DNA of 64,000 nucleotides from a virus. The stretch covers positions 1 to 64,000 of the IMG/VR virus record IMGVR_UViG_3300005841_000034, one strand, 5' to 3'. The notes under the pieces were generated by a model. The model saw only the letters and a program-made list of their open reading frames with translations, did no database searches and was not told the DNA's origin. The position numbers were made by a program, and so were the translations under genes. This document shows positions 23,678-33,800 of this stretch, in pieces (positions within the stretch are counted from its first letter, which is position 1; every line of letters starts with the position of its first letter).

Positions 23678-26600
23678 TTACTTCTTATGTGGCCTTTTCC
23701 TACTTACTTTTTTGTGTTTTTCCTTTGTACTTTTAGTGCTTTTAGGCTCGCCTCCATATGTAGATACTCCCACCCCCAAAGACGAAGGCAATCCTACTGT
23801 AAATAAAGACTTAAATCCTTCATCTTTCCATGCCTCTTTTACGTCATTTACAATCATAGGCGTGAAAAGATCCAATGCTTTTTTAGAGGCATCAAACTTT
23901 TCTCCCGTGGCTGTTTTTTGCGCCATATAATCCCATACAGTTGCGGGAACAGGGGCCAATTTCCCACGTAAAAACGTTATTGCCACATCTGCTCTTGTTT
24001 TTCTTACCTTGTCTCTTGTTAATTCATTTATTTTACCGGTTGTAGAAGATTTGGTTTGACCGGCAATTAATTGAGAGGCCAAACGTATATATTGCTGAAA
24101 GCCTCCCCAAATATCCCATCTTGTATTACCTACGTGGATTTTCCCGAAATCCGGACTTCTTGGATCAAGTTCCACATTCGCACCAGCCAATCCGGCAATA
24201 GCTAAAACCGAACTCCCAAATGCTATAAATTTACCCATTTCCTTTAAAGCCATTATTCTAACTGGCTTCGGCAATTTTGTATAATATACTGGATTTAATA
24301 GCTGCAATCTAGACGCAATTAAACGCGGAGAGAAAAATAAAGAATTCATTAAAGGTGCAGCATCTTTCATTGCTCCGGCTAACTCACCGCGACCAGTTGA
24401 GGCATTAATGAATTTTGCGAATGCCTTGTATAATTCAGGGCTATTCTCAAAAGTTTTTCCTTCTTCTTGAAATGCTTTAACTCCGTTATTAAATAAATCC
24501 ACGCGCATCTTGTTAAGATATGCAACATAAGCGCGTTCACTTCCCTTAACCACACGGCCTATCAATGGTATTTTTTCGGCCATATTACTCATAAATGCTT
24601 CTTCTTTAGCAGCCAGATTAAGATTTGACGGGTCAGCCACATATAATCCTGATTTTTCTATAATAGGATAATCTGAACTTTCTCTTAAATCATATAGCCA
24701 ACGATCAAAATTCTTTTGAGATACCGCCGATTTAAGCATTTCTATGGCTGCCTTTGAAGCAACTATCGGATGTCCTATGGTGGCTACTGCGCCTTGACGT
24801 AAAGGAGCCGACAAATCGGCAGATGCCATAATCGTTCTTGGCACATTAACCGTCTCCATAAGTGCATCCTTAATTTTCCCCCCCGTAGTTTTAAGGGCGT
24901 ACTTATCCTTCATTAAGGTCGTTTCAATCTCTGTTTTGATTTTAATTAATCGATCTTTTGCATCCAACTCCTCTTTACTTAAAGGGCGCGGTGTCGGTTT
25001 TGATTTGTACTTACCCGCCATTATATCAAATACATCCTTTTCGGTAGCTTCTGGTATTACATCTTTAACTAAAGGATGAATGTTTTTAATCAATTCGGCA
25101 ACATTATCAACGCCTTCACTGACTAAACTTTTAACCAATTTGGCTACATGCGGAGCAATTGCTATTAATTGAGCAGCATAGGGGACATTTGCCATAGCTC
25201 CTTGTGAGCCTTTGGCAACCTTTAAATTAGCCGCCCTCATTTCAGATAAAATATCTTTTCTTTCCTTTACATATTCCTCATGTGATTTTTTTATTGATTT
25301 AATAGTGGGAGATTTCATTTTATTAATCTCTTGCTCCACTTGGGCCTGTTCTTTCTTTTCAACTATATTTTGATACTCTTTTTTGGCCGCTTCCAATTCA
25401 GCGTGTTGTTCTACTACTTCCGACTTTTGTTCCGGCGTTAATGTTTCCACCTGATTTGCTTCCATTTTACGAATCAACAAATCAGGCAATGTTTCTTCTA
25501 CCGGAACTTCCCCCTGTCTAGCTCTCAAACTTTTTGCAACTTCCCGGCCGCCTACTATATTGCTTAAATCTTTGGCTCGTTTTAATTGGGTCAATAATTC
25601 ATCAGATGGGTTAACCCGAATCTTTGCCTTCAAATCTGAAATGTACTTAATCATCATGCGTTGTTCTACAGCATCCGGTTGCTCACCATTACGCATTCGG
25701 TTAAGTAATTTATTCATTGCTTGAGGATCTTTTGCGAACCGTTCATCGGCTTGCTTATCCCATGTAACAACTTTTTCGGGAGATTCCTGATAAGTAGTCA
25801 ATCCAAATTCTCTTGCTGTATCATCCATTTGGGCATGCGTGATTCCCGTCATATCAGCCGTTCCCGCCACAGGATTAGTTATTTCTTCTTGACCTTGATT
25901 TTGACCTTTGGTTTGCTCCCCTTGTGGGCTGGTAGTTTCTTCTGTTCCGGATACTCCTTCGTCCAACGCTCCGCTATTTCCGGATGTTTCGCCAAAAGGA
26001 ATCTCCTCTGTGCTTCCGACTGGAATGGCATTGTCTTTAAGTTTTACGTTTTTAACAATTGGATAATGTGCTTCTTGTTGTGATAATTCAACAATATCTT
26101 TCCCAAACTCACTTTCCATTTCAGCCCGCTTTCCTGCGTTCACTTCTTCTCTTATATGAGATAGAAAATGATCTGCATGTTCCACAAAGGGGGCATATTC
26201 TTGATCGATTGTCCCGTTCTCAATCCCTTGTTGTAAAAACCCTTTAGCCGCTTCTACTTGTGCATTAGAAAAGGGAGCAGGCTCATTACTTCCTGCCCCT
26301 TCGGTTTTTACTTCATCGGCTTGGTTGGCTTGGGTTTCGGTTTCATCTTGAGGTGTGTTGTTCTTCTCATGTTGTTTGCCATAATTATCGTAATAATCAT
26401 TGATTATTTTCTTTTGATCTTCAAGGGCTTTTTTCTTTGTCCCGTAATCGGCAGATTCGCTGTTTAACTTCTTTATTTCATCATCTACTTCTTTTAAATC
26501 AAACTTACGATTGGATTCAATGAGTGATGGTATATCTTCATGGGGGTATAACTGTTTAGCAACGCTTACAAGGTCGTCCCCAAATACTTCGGCAGTATGT

Positions 26601-28366
26601 TCGGCTGTTTTGGGATCATAGGCCCGATCTGCTATATCCTTTAAATGGTTGGCAAATTGTTCCGGATTATTCAAGGCTGCGTCTTGCAATGGTACCCCTG
26701 ATATTCCTCCGACCTTTCCCTTGGCTACAATTTCTTTAGCATTGTTTATTAGTTCTTCATTGTGCTGTCTCTTTTCATTGATAATATTATAGATCTCATT
26801 GGCTTTTTCCACGCTTAATTCCCCACTCTCTACTTGTTCACCGATGGCTTTATTTACATCATCTTCTGGCAGTTTTGCCATATTATCTACCGATGATTTG
26901 AATAACGATCCTCCGACTATTTTCGCCCCCGCTCCAATGGTTTTTATACCAAAATGAAAAGCAACCGGGATTAGGGCCGCTTCCACCACGCCTTCACCAG
27001 CTTTTTTATCGGAATGTATGTTTTTGGCCGCCTGCGTAATTCCCCCCAAAACACCCACCCCGGCAGCTTCCGGCGAAGACGCCGCCATTTCTTTTACAGC
27101 CCCCTTTACCGCTCCTAAAAATCCGGGGGTCATTCTGCCCGTTGCGCCCGCCGGAAGGCCCATTTTAGCTCCGGTAGCTGTCATAAGGGCCCCCATAGTC
27201 ACATCTGCCTTAGCATCAAAGGCGGCCCTATTCTTCGCCATTGCAAGTGCATCTTCCGGGCTATGTCCTTGATCTCTTAATTCTTTATAGAAATGATTAA
27301 AGGAATTAGCGTATCCTCTTTCATAGAAGTCGGGAGAGGTTAGCAATGCAGATAACCACGGTACAGCAGGAGTTGCACCGCCACCGGTAGCCACGTCTAA
27401 AATGGCGGGCAAAGCGCCCTTGCCTAACGTGGCTCCTTCCGAACCGGCCATATGTCCGAACCCACCTCCAAATCCTTCTGCCACGGGTTCCGGTTCATCT
27501 TCATTATGTGGTGTATTTTGGCGCTTTTCGTATTCCGCGATTATATCTTCATCTTTTGCATTATGCAGGAAATCATAATCATTAAACTGTTGTTTTCTTT
27601 GGGAAAGTCCCCGTTTAAATGATTCGATTAATCCTTCTGGTTTTTTAACTCCACCACCACTTAATATATTGTATTCATTTTCTCCCTTTTCTATCCCCTC
27701 TTTATTCTTTAATATTTGACCTGTATTCGTTCCTTTGGCGCGCCCTTCGGAATCTATTAAATAGGTATCCGCTGCTATTTTTTTATGCTCCGATGGATTG
27801 AGGCTAGCGTGTTCATACAACGTCTCGCGGGCAAGATTGGGATCTTGTTCCATTTTAGCCCGGAAGTCTTGTATCTCCTTAGCGCCTACTTGAATACTGG
27901 CTTTTGGTATCAGGCTCTCTATTCTCGATAAATCTATTTTATTAGCAGTTGCATCTATTCCTTTTTGCTGCAATTCATTTTGAATATTTGCCATTTGTTC
28001 CTGCTTCTTATGTTTCGTTATCAAACTTTTGATAGCAGGGTCGGCATTTTTCAATATATCATTTATTCTAACTTTTGCAGCAGCGGCCTCATATTGGTGT
28101 TTTGTTTCCAGTTCTTTAGGATAGTCCGGGGCTATATAACTAATGGGATTAGAGAAGTCTACCGTCCCTTTTATCGGTGGTTCAAAAGCGGGCGCAGCTG
28201 TTTGGTTTGTTCTGGATACAACGCCAAAATCAACCCGTTCTTTATATTCGGGATGTTTGGCGATGATCCGATTTACTAAATCAGTATCTGGAATATCCTT
28301 ATAATCAGGATATTTGGCTTTTATCCTTGCGGCAAATTGTTCTATCGTTTCTTTATCTCCGGGCAT
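23678..28366 (-). CDS. Giant ejection/internal virion protein, 1562 aa
   Basis: Two copies of a short motif (KYPDYKDIPDTDLVNRI and KHPEYKERV) open the protein (about 15-45). Next come long charged helices, an Ala/Gly-rich hydrophobic region (about 300-480) that could enter a membrane, coiled coils (590-660, 960-1100), and a C-terminal part with FFSPRLIASRLQLLNP and NTRWDIWGGFQQYIRLASQL, seen in large phage polyvalent or internal proteins. Size and position match T7 gp16, the DNA-ejection channel protein. No lytic transglycosylase motif was recognised. TAATG-type junction with the upstream gene. Confidence 0.65.
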   Translation of the reverse strand: MPGDKETIEQFAARIKAKYPDYKDIPDTDLVNRIIAKHPEYKERVDFGVVSRTNQTAAPAFEPPIKGTVDFSNPISYIAPDYPKELETKHQYEAAAAKVRINDILKNADPAIKSLITKHKKQEQMANIQNELQQKGIDATANKIDLSRIESLIPKASIQVGAKEIQDFRAKMEQDPNLARETLYEHASLNPSEHKKIAADTYLIDSEGRAKGTNTGQILKNKEGIEKGENEYNILSGGGVKKPEGLIESFKRGLSQRKQQFNDYDFLHNAKDEDIIAEYEKRQNTPHNEDEPEPVAEGFGGGFGHMAGSEGATLGKGALPAILDVATGGGATPAVPWLSALLTSPDFYERGYANSFNHFYKELRDQGHSPEDALAMAKNRAAFDAKADVTMGALMTATGAKMGLPAGATGRMTPGFLGAVKGAVKEMAASSPEAAGVGVLGGITQAAKNIHSDKKAGEGVVEAALIPVAFHFGIKTIGAGAKIVGGSLFKSSVDNMAKLPEDDVNKAIGEQVESGELSVEKANEIYNIINEKRQHNEELINNAKEIVAKGKVGGISGVPLQDAALNNPEQFANHLKDIADRAYDPKTAEHTAEVFGDDLVSVAKQLYPHEDIPSLIESNRKFDLKEVDDEIKKLNSESADYGTKKKALEDQKKIINDYYDNYGKQHEKNNTPQDETETQANQADEVKTEGAGSNEPAPFSNAQVEAAKGFLQQGIENGTIDQEYAPFVEHADHFLSHIREEVNAGKRAEMESEFGKDIVELSQQEAHYPIVKNVKLKDNAIPVGSTEEIPFGETSGNSGALDEGVSGTEETTSPQGEQTKGQNQGQEEITNPVAGTADMTGITHAQMDDTAREFGLTTYQESPEKVVTWDKQADERFAKDPQAMNKLLNRMRNGEQPDAVEQRMMIKYISDLKAKIRVNPSDELLTQLKRAKDLSNIVGGREVAKSLRARQGEVPVEETLPDLLIRKMEANQVETLTPEQKSEVVEQHAELEAAKKEYQNIVEKKEQAQVEQEINKMKSPTIKSIKKSHEEYVKERKDILSEMRAANLKVAKGSQGAMANVPYAAQLIAIAPHVAKLVKSLVSEGVDNVAELIKNIHPLVKDVIPEATEKDVFDIMAGKYKSKPTPRPLSKEELDAKDRLIKIKTEIETTLMKDKYALKTTGGKIKDALMETVNVPRTIMASADLSAPLRQGAVATIGHPIVASKAAIEMLKSAVSQKNFDRWLYDLRESSDYPIIEKSGLYVADPSNLNLAAKEEAFMSNMAEKIPLIGRVVKGSERAYVAYLNKMRVDLFNNGVKAFQEEGKTFENSPELYKAFAKFINASTGRGELAGAMKDAAPLMNSLFFSPRLIASRLQLLNPVYYTKLPKPVRIMALKEMGKFIAFGSSVLAIAGLAGANVELDPRSPDFGKIHVGNTRWDIWGGFQQYIRLASQLIAGQTKSSTTGKINELTRDKVRKTRADVAITFLRGKLAPVPATVWDYMAQKTATGEKFDASKKALDLFTPMIVNDVKEAWKDEGFKSLFTVGLPSSLGVGVSTYGGEPKSTKSTKEKHKKVSRKRPHKK

Positions 28367-29832
28367 TAGAATATCCCTAACGGGTCATTTTTAGGTTTAG
28401 TTGTCGTTGGCTTACTTCCCGACAAAGCGGCTTTAATCTCTTTTGCCCTAGCTTTACCGGTGGCATTTTTTGCACCCAAATTAACGGCGAACTGAACATC
28501 GCTTATAGGCCTACTTAAATCTTCATCTGCGACATAGCCACCTTTACTATATTGCAGCGGTTTTCCCTTGTCATCATATTGATAATATATGGGCAACAAT
28601 TTATCATCATCTGTAATGTACACCCTGTCAGGCACGTTTTTACCGACAGTTAAAGCATCTACTATGACTTTATTCAACGGCACTCTATGACCATAAACCT
28701 TAGCACCACTTTGGGCTTTTTCTGTAATCTTCACCAATGGCGTGGCCTTGGCCTCCTCAAATACCTTATCGCGGAAAGTATTTGCCCACGTATCGTTTAA
28801 TTGAGTGTCATTGGGATCGATTTTCTTTCTATAGTCAATAAGTTCCTTTGCATTTGCTTGTCGAATAGCTTCTGTTTGCCTCATCCGATTAGTTTCCATT
28901 GCGAATTTCTTGGCCTCATTCGTTTTATATTGGGGAATACCCTCTTTGGGTTCATTCGCTAAGAAATATTTTTTGGCCTGAAAATTGGCAAAATCCACGG
29001 CATCATTCCCTGTGTTGGTTGGCAAGTCTTGCGCATCCGGGATACCAGCTTTTTGCCATTTTTCTTTTGGAATGGCAGCGAAATCCTGATTTATCTTATC
29101 TCTTTCTTGTTGTGTTACATGGTTCCATAGATAACTAGCTGCTTTAGATGCCTTATGGGTTCCCAATCCAGCCAAAACCGTTTCCGCATATTGCTTTGGT
29201 GAATTACCAAATAAATACGGCGTAATTTTAGTTTGCAATCCCATTTGGTCTATAGGTGCTTCGGCTGAATAAACCTGCTTGGGTTGTCCGGCGGCGGCGG
29301 TAAATATTTTAGAAAAGTCTTGATCGGGCCCTTTATACATATAAGTATCCATATTGGATAAGTCACCTAGTTTATGCGACTTTAATTGTTTTAAAGGCGT
29401 ATCTTGCGCGGCGCTAATAAGCTCCCCATAATTATCCGTAAAGTTATCCGGATGTGTGCTATGTGCTTGGTTAAGTCCTTTAAGAATATCTTTATACTCT
29501 TTGCTTCCATTAATAGTACTATGTGTATCTGCTAACGCTTCATTAGCCTGCTGTTGGATTTGGGCGTATTTTTTGGGGTCTTGCTGTAACGTCTTATCAA
29601 ACAGAAGTTGCTTTTTAAGCCCTTTATATTTATTCCATGAATCCACAACGTCTGGAACATCTTTAGCTCTTACATTAGCAAATTCTTTTTGCATTTGAGC
29701 ATCGGCTACAGCATTTTCTTGTTGCGCTTTTGCTTGCCGTTGACGCTGTTCTTGATACAACAACGCGGCCGTCCTGTCTAACGAGGGCGTCCCCACTAAA
29801 AAAATATCACCGAATGCAGCCTGTTGGGCCAT
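28366..29832 (-). CDS. Probable ejection protein, 488 aa
   Basis: The N-terminus is a long glutamine- and alanine-rich helix (LYQEQRQRQAKAQQENAVADAQMQKEF), followed by helical and mixed domains and a disordered Lys/Thr/Pro tail ending NDPLGIF. It lies between the 197-residue and 1562-residue genes, as T7 gp15 lies between gp14 and gp16. Likely an internal virion protein released with DNA. Assignment is by gene order and composition. Confidence 0.6.
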   Translation of the reverse strand: MAQQAAFGDIFLVGTPSLDRTAALLYQEQRQRQAKAQQENAVADAQMQKEFANVRAKDVPDVVDSWNKYKGLKKQLLFDKTLQQDPKKYAQIQQQANEALADTHSTINGSKEYKDILKGLNQAHSTHPDNFTDNYGELISAAQDTPLKQLKSHKLGDLSNMDTYMYKGPDQDFSKIFTAAAGQPKQVYSAEAPIDQMGLQTKITPYLFGNSPKQYAETVLAGLGTHKASKAASYLWNHVTQQERDKINQDFAAIPKEKWQKAGIPDAQDLPTNTGNDAVDFANFQAKKYFLANEPKEGIPQYKTNEAKKFAMETNRMRQTEAIRQANAKELIDYRKKIDPNDTQLNDTWANTFRDKVFEEAKATPLVKITEKAQSGAKVYGHRVPLNKVIVDALTVGKNVPDRVYITDDDKLLPIYYQYDDKGKPLQYSKGGYVADEDLSRPISDVQFAVNLGAKNATGKARAKEIKAALSGSKPTTTKPKNDPLGIF

Positions 29833-29853
29833 TTTTTTCTTTTTATTTCTTTT

Positions 29854-30447
29854 TTAATATCCTGTCCATCCGCTTCTTGTAGTACCTCCACGTCCCCCCC
29901 CTATCCCCATTAATGCACCTGATGCCAATTTGTCAATACCTCCGGTTAAGTTCTGATTGCCTGCGCCCAATAAACCAAGTGCATACGACCTGTCTTGTTC
30001 GTATGGTTGCATCTGATTTATCTGGAAAGCCTTATCCTTATACCCTGCCACTTGGTTGTTTATTCCATACAAGGTGTTTTGATTTTTAAGCCTTGCATTG
30101 GCATTTGCTACATCCAAATTCAGCGATGCATCATTCCCCATTTGCTGTGTCCCGGCGACTGCCAGCAATCCTCCTCGTCTATCGGAAGCCCTTTGTAATG
30201 CAGTATTTTGTTGACGCGCAATATTCTGCATGCCCTGTTGATATTGTTCTGATGGCAATCCTTGCCGGGCATTCAATTCTGCCTGTTTCTGATTCTGCAT
30301 CACTTCATTTGGTATCGTATATTGTGGCCTGTTCAAACGAGATAATAATTTATTGGCCTTGTGCTTTTGGAAAAGTCCGGTAATACCGGAAATTAATCCA
30401 CTAGCCGCACTGGCTATTCCTGATGTCATTAAGCCGCCCGCTGGCAT
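29854..30447 (-). CDS. Probable ejection protein, gp14-like, 197 aa
   Basis: An N-terminal glycine/alanine/serine hydrophobic segment (GLMTSGIASAASGLISGITGLF) precedes HKANKLLSRLNRPQYTIPNEV, Q-rich helices and a glycine-rich end (GIGGGRGGTTRSG). Length (T7 gp14 is 196 residues), the membrane-prone start and the position fit a gp14-like protein that forms the outer-membrane part of the ejection channel. Confidence 0.6.
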   Translation of the reverse strand: MPAGGLMTSGIASAASGLISGITGLFQKHKANKLLSRLNRPQYTIPNEVMQNQKQAELNARQGLPSEQYQQGMQNIARQQNTALQRASDRRGGLLAVAGTQQMGNDASLNLDVANANARLKNQNTLYGINNQVAGYKDKAFQINQMQPYEQDRSYALGLLGAGNQNLTGGIDKLASGALMGIGGGRGGTTRSGWTGY

Positions 30448-30458
30448 ATATGTAAATT

Positions 30459-30884
30459 TTAATTATGTTGTAATATTGTTACATTATCAAATACGATATC
30501 CATCCCGCATTTTTTCAGGAAGTTTATCGCTCGATCATTATAGGAATACAAGATGCTTTGAAACCCACTACCTAACGTAGCCTTTATAATATTCCAAAAT
30601 TCAATTAAATTGTCCTTTGTTCTTTCATTCACATCTAAACCAAAACTAACTAATAAGGTATTACAATAAGCAAAATATCCCACCGGGCGATCCCCTATTT
30701 GAAGTCCATATAAAATAGCTTCCGGATAATTATTTTTTATTTTTTGAAACACGTTTTCACAAGCTTCTTCTAGTGTACTTATATTTTCACCTTTGTCATA
30801 ATACGCCAACAGGTCAATATCTTCTATAAAGGCTGCATAAATATATTCCTTTAGCCGATCAATATGTATTTTAATTCTTTCCAT
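30459..30884 (-). CDS. GNAT-like protein, gp13-like position
   Basis: The ATG at 30884 follows the nozzle stop by one base and gives 141 residues; a longer frame reaching 30956 overlaps the nozzle gene. It shows GNAT acetyltransferase-like features: YGLQIGDRPVGYFAYC strand-turn-strand, a central loop, SILYSYNDRAINFLKKCGM helix and a closing strand. T7 gene 13, also about 140 residues and GNAT-related, lies in exactly this place between gp12 and gp14. Activity is uncertain, since the acetyl-CoA loop is not obvious. Confidence 0.6.
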   Translation of the reverse strand: MERIKIHIDRLKEYIYAAFIEDIDLLAYYDKGENISTLEEACENVFQKIKNNYPEAILYGLQIGDRPVGYFAYCNTLLVSFGLDVNERTKDNLIEFWNIIKATLGSGFQSILYSYNDRAINFLKKCGMDIVFDNVTILQHN

Positions 30885-30885
30885 T

Positions 30886-33800
30886 TTAAAAGTTTCTAGG
30901 GTTTGGTTGCCACGTAACATATGGAGCAAAGAACCATGCAAAATTTGAAATTCCATACCTGAATTTTACCCTAATCCAATTTCCAGTTAAAAAATCACCT
31001 TCCACAAGGGCTAGTTGTGTATTTTGCATACTAGCCTTATCCCGTAAAAATGACGCATACCTGACATTATCCATTATTTCATAATCCGATGCCAATAATG
31101 TACTGTATTGCTGGATACCGGTTTGCGGATTAATCATTGATGTTACGATATCAAAGTTTGTATTATTATCCCAAACCCGATTGCTTTGGTATGCTACATT
31201 ATTATACGTTTTCTTGATAGCCTCTTTGTCATTGAATACCAGATCTATCATTGAATAATAAGTCGTCCCGTAAAAGGTGTTTCTGTTTATTTCATCGTTA
31301 TGAATATATAATTGACCATTTAACCATGAAAAAACGGTGTCTTCTGCGGATGCCATCCAATCAGGTGTGAAATCATAAAAGCAGGAATACGCATTTCTTT
31401 TTTCATTAAACCCAAATACATTCGCTTGCGTCTCTGTAGAGTTTTGCAAATAACAAACATATTCTTCTTCAAAATAATCATAATATCCTAATACATTTGA
31501 GCGACTACCGTTTGCTCTTAATAGGTCTTTGCTATAAGGAGTTAGTAGGTTTTTAATGGTATATTGGCCCTTATACAATTCCGATATAGGTATAATTCCA
31601 TCATTACTCAACCTTAACTGATATCCTCGTATGGGATCGACGAAGTAATCCTGAATTTTCCCGTGGACAATGCTTTCGGGCCGGTTATACACTCCGTATT
31701 CACCGGAATAATATTGAACATTATTGGACGTGATTATACTATCCGTTGTGGTAAGGGTATTTTGCCCGCTACTATCCTGTATGAACTTCGCATAAATACC
31801 CATTTGAAAACAATATCTTTCCTGCCACCCTCTTAAAATTCTATCTCTCACCTTCAGCTTTTTAATTGCTCCTTTGCCACGGTCAAGGGTATCAAAATCA
31901 GTAGAATAAAACCGATTGCTTTGATTTATATTGGTGTCCACCAAATAAGACTGCCCCCACCTTAATAGTGTCGGGAAGGTTACAGTAGCGGCATTCGGAT
32001 CATGGATTAATTGTCTCCCGTTTGAATTTACGGCGCTAGGATAAAAATCAGAAAAATTAGGGTCTATCATTCCTTGGGAAAAGAATTGCTGGCTTGTAAT
32101 TGTCAAATTAGTTGTCGCCATACTCCTCGTGTGGTCAAAATCCGGATACGAAAACCCTAAAGGGGTTACAAATTGGCCGGTTGTTAATGTAAAGGTAGTA
32201 TCAACCAAAAATGTATATGTATTTGCTTTTGAATTATCAAATACGGGGCTTAATGCAATGACCGCTCCATCACTTCTCTGTAATAAAAATTGATACAAAT
32301 CATCCGATCTATCATCTGGAAATGTTATTTGCAAAGTGCCTTGTATTCTAAAGGTATAATTTCCAGAAACTACCTTTAAAACCAATCGGGATGAATTAGA
32401 AAAAGACCAGCCTATAAGATTGTTATAGGGTGACGTTCCGGTTTGTATATTCGGATCGTTATACGATATACTTGTGGGGGTCATGCCTAGTGTAACTCGT
32501 CCTGCATTACCATCGGCTCCACCCCCCGGAGAAATCGCATATATAATCTCCACGCCGGTATTAACCTTCCGCTCTCTAAAATAGTAATCCCCTTTAGTTA
32601 AAATGAAGGTTGCTGGTGTTACTAAGTTAGAAGTTTGGTTCTGTGTTTGGCCCTGATGATACTGATTCCCCGTTCCCGGAGATATAATATCATAACGTTC
32701 GCTAAATTCAAAATACGCATCCAATCCATTGGCTACCGGTTGTGCCGGGCTATACAATTCAATGAAATAATTATTAAACCCTGTACCGAAATCGAACGTA
32801 CCGCTTGTAGCTGGTAGTATTATTTTAATGAATTGTCCGGTTTGTTGAACGCCATTTATTATTGGATTTAAAAGCTGTCCTTGAATCTCAAAATCCTTGT
32901 CTGTATAAACCGGATTTACTAATGACAAGTTAAATAGTTTAATAAACCTAATCCTGTCATTGGCCGAAAACTGATAAGTTAAAGGGGAATTGGGATTGTT
33001 TTTTACAAAGGTATTAAGATTTTCAATAGATATGTACGCGTATTGAACCCCCGAAGATGAAACACTGGCATCCTTAATAGTCCTATCGCTTATCCATTGT
33101 GTTATTTTTGATTTGGATAGGTTTTTAGTTCTTACTATCCGAAATGATCTGGCCCAAAGAGGGGGCCTATGGTAAATATTTAATGTAAACTTGGGCAACT
33201 GTAATACAAAACTAACTTCCTCGTATTTGTTAGATTGTACGGCCATCTGCACATTTGTGTCTATGCCATTTGTGCGCATCTTTTCATCTGCGTACTCTAT
33301 CCCAAAATCATAATTACTCCACCAATCATAAACGGCATAAGAGCTTTTATCCGTAATAAGGGTAGAAGACTGAATTGAATTATACCTGTCTAATACGGTG
33401 GCAGCTTTGATTATAAATAAGTTATTATTGTCAGAGCTTATTACAGTAAATCCATTACTTACCGCGCTTGCCGCTAATCCACTAATCACATTAGCGGATG
33501 ATTCGCCAACGCCAGCCGAATAAGATACCGTTGTCGCTCCAAAATAAGCGGCAAAGAAATCTGCCTGTGATATTTTACCGGCAACCACCATATGAACAAC
33601 TCCACTCCCATTAGCTGTATCGCCTCCTTGTGTTGCGATGAACAAAAAGAATTTATTTGTTCTATTAACCTCTATTTTATCAGAGGCAACGTTGGTTGTA
33701 TTAGTGCCATTGGTTAATTGGGTTAAGTTTGGATAGCCTTCTGTAATATTGGCGTAGATAAGGGTATTCCCATTTAATATTTCTTGTGCTTGAGCTGCTT

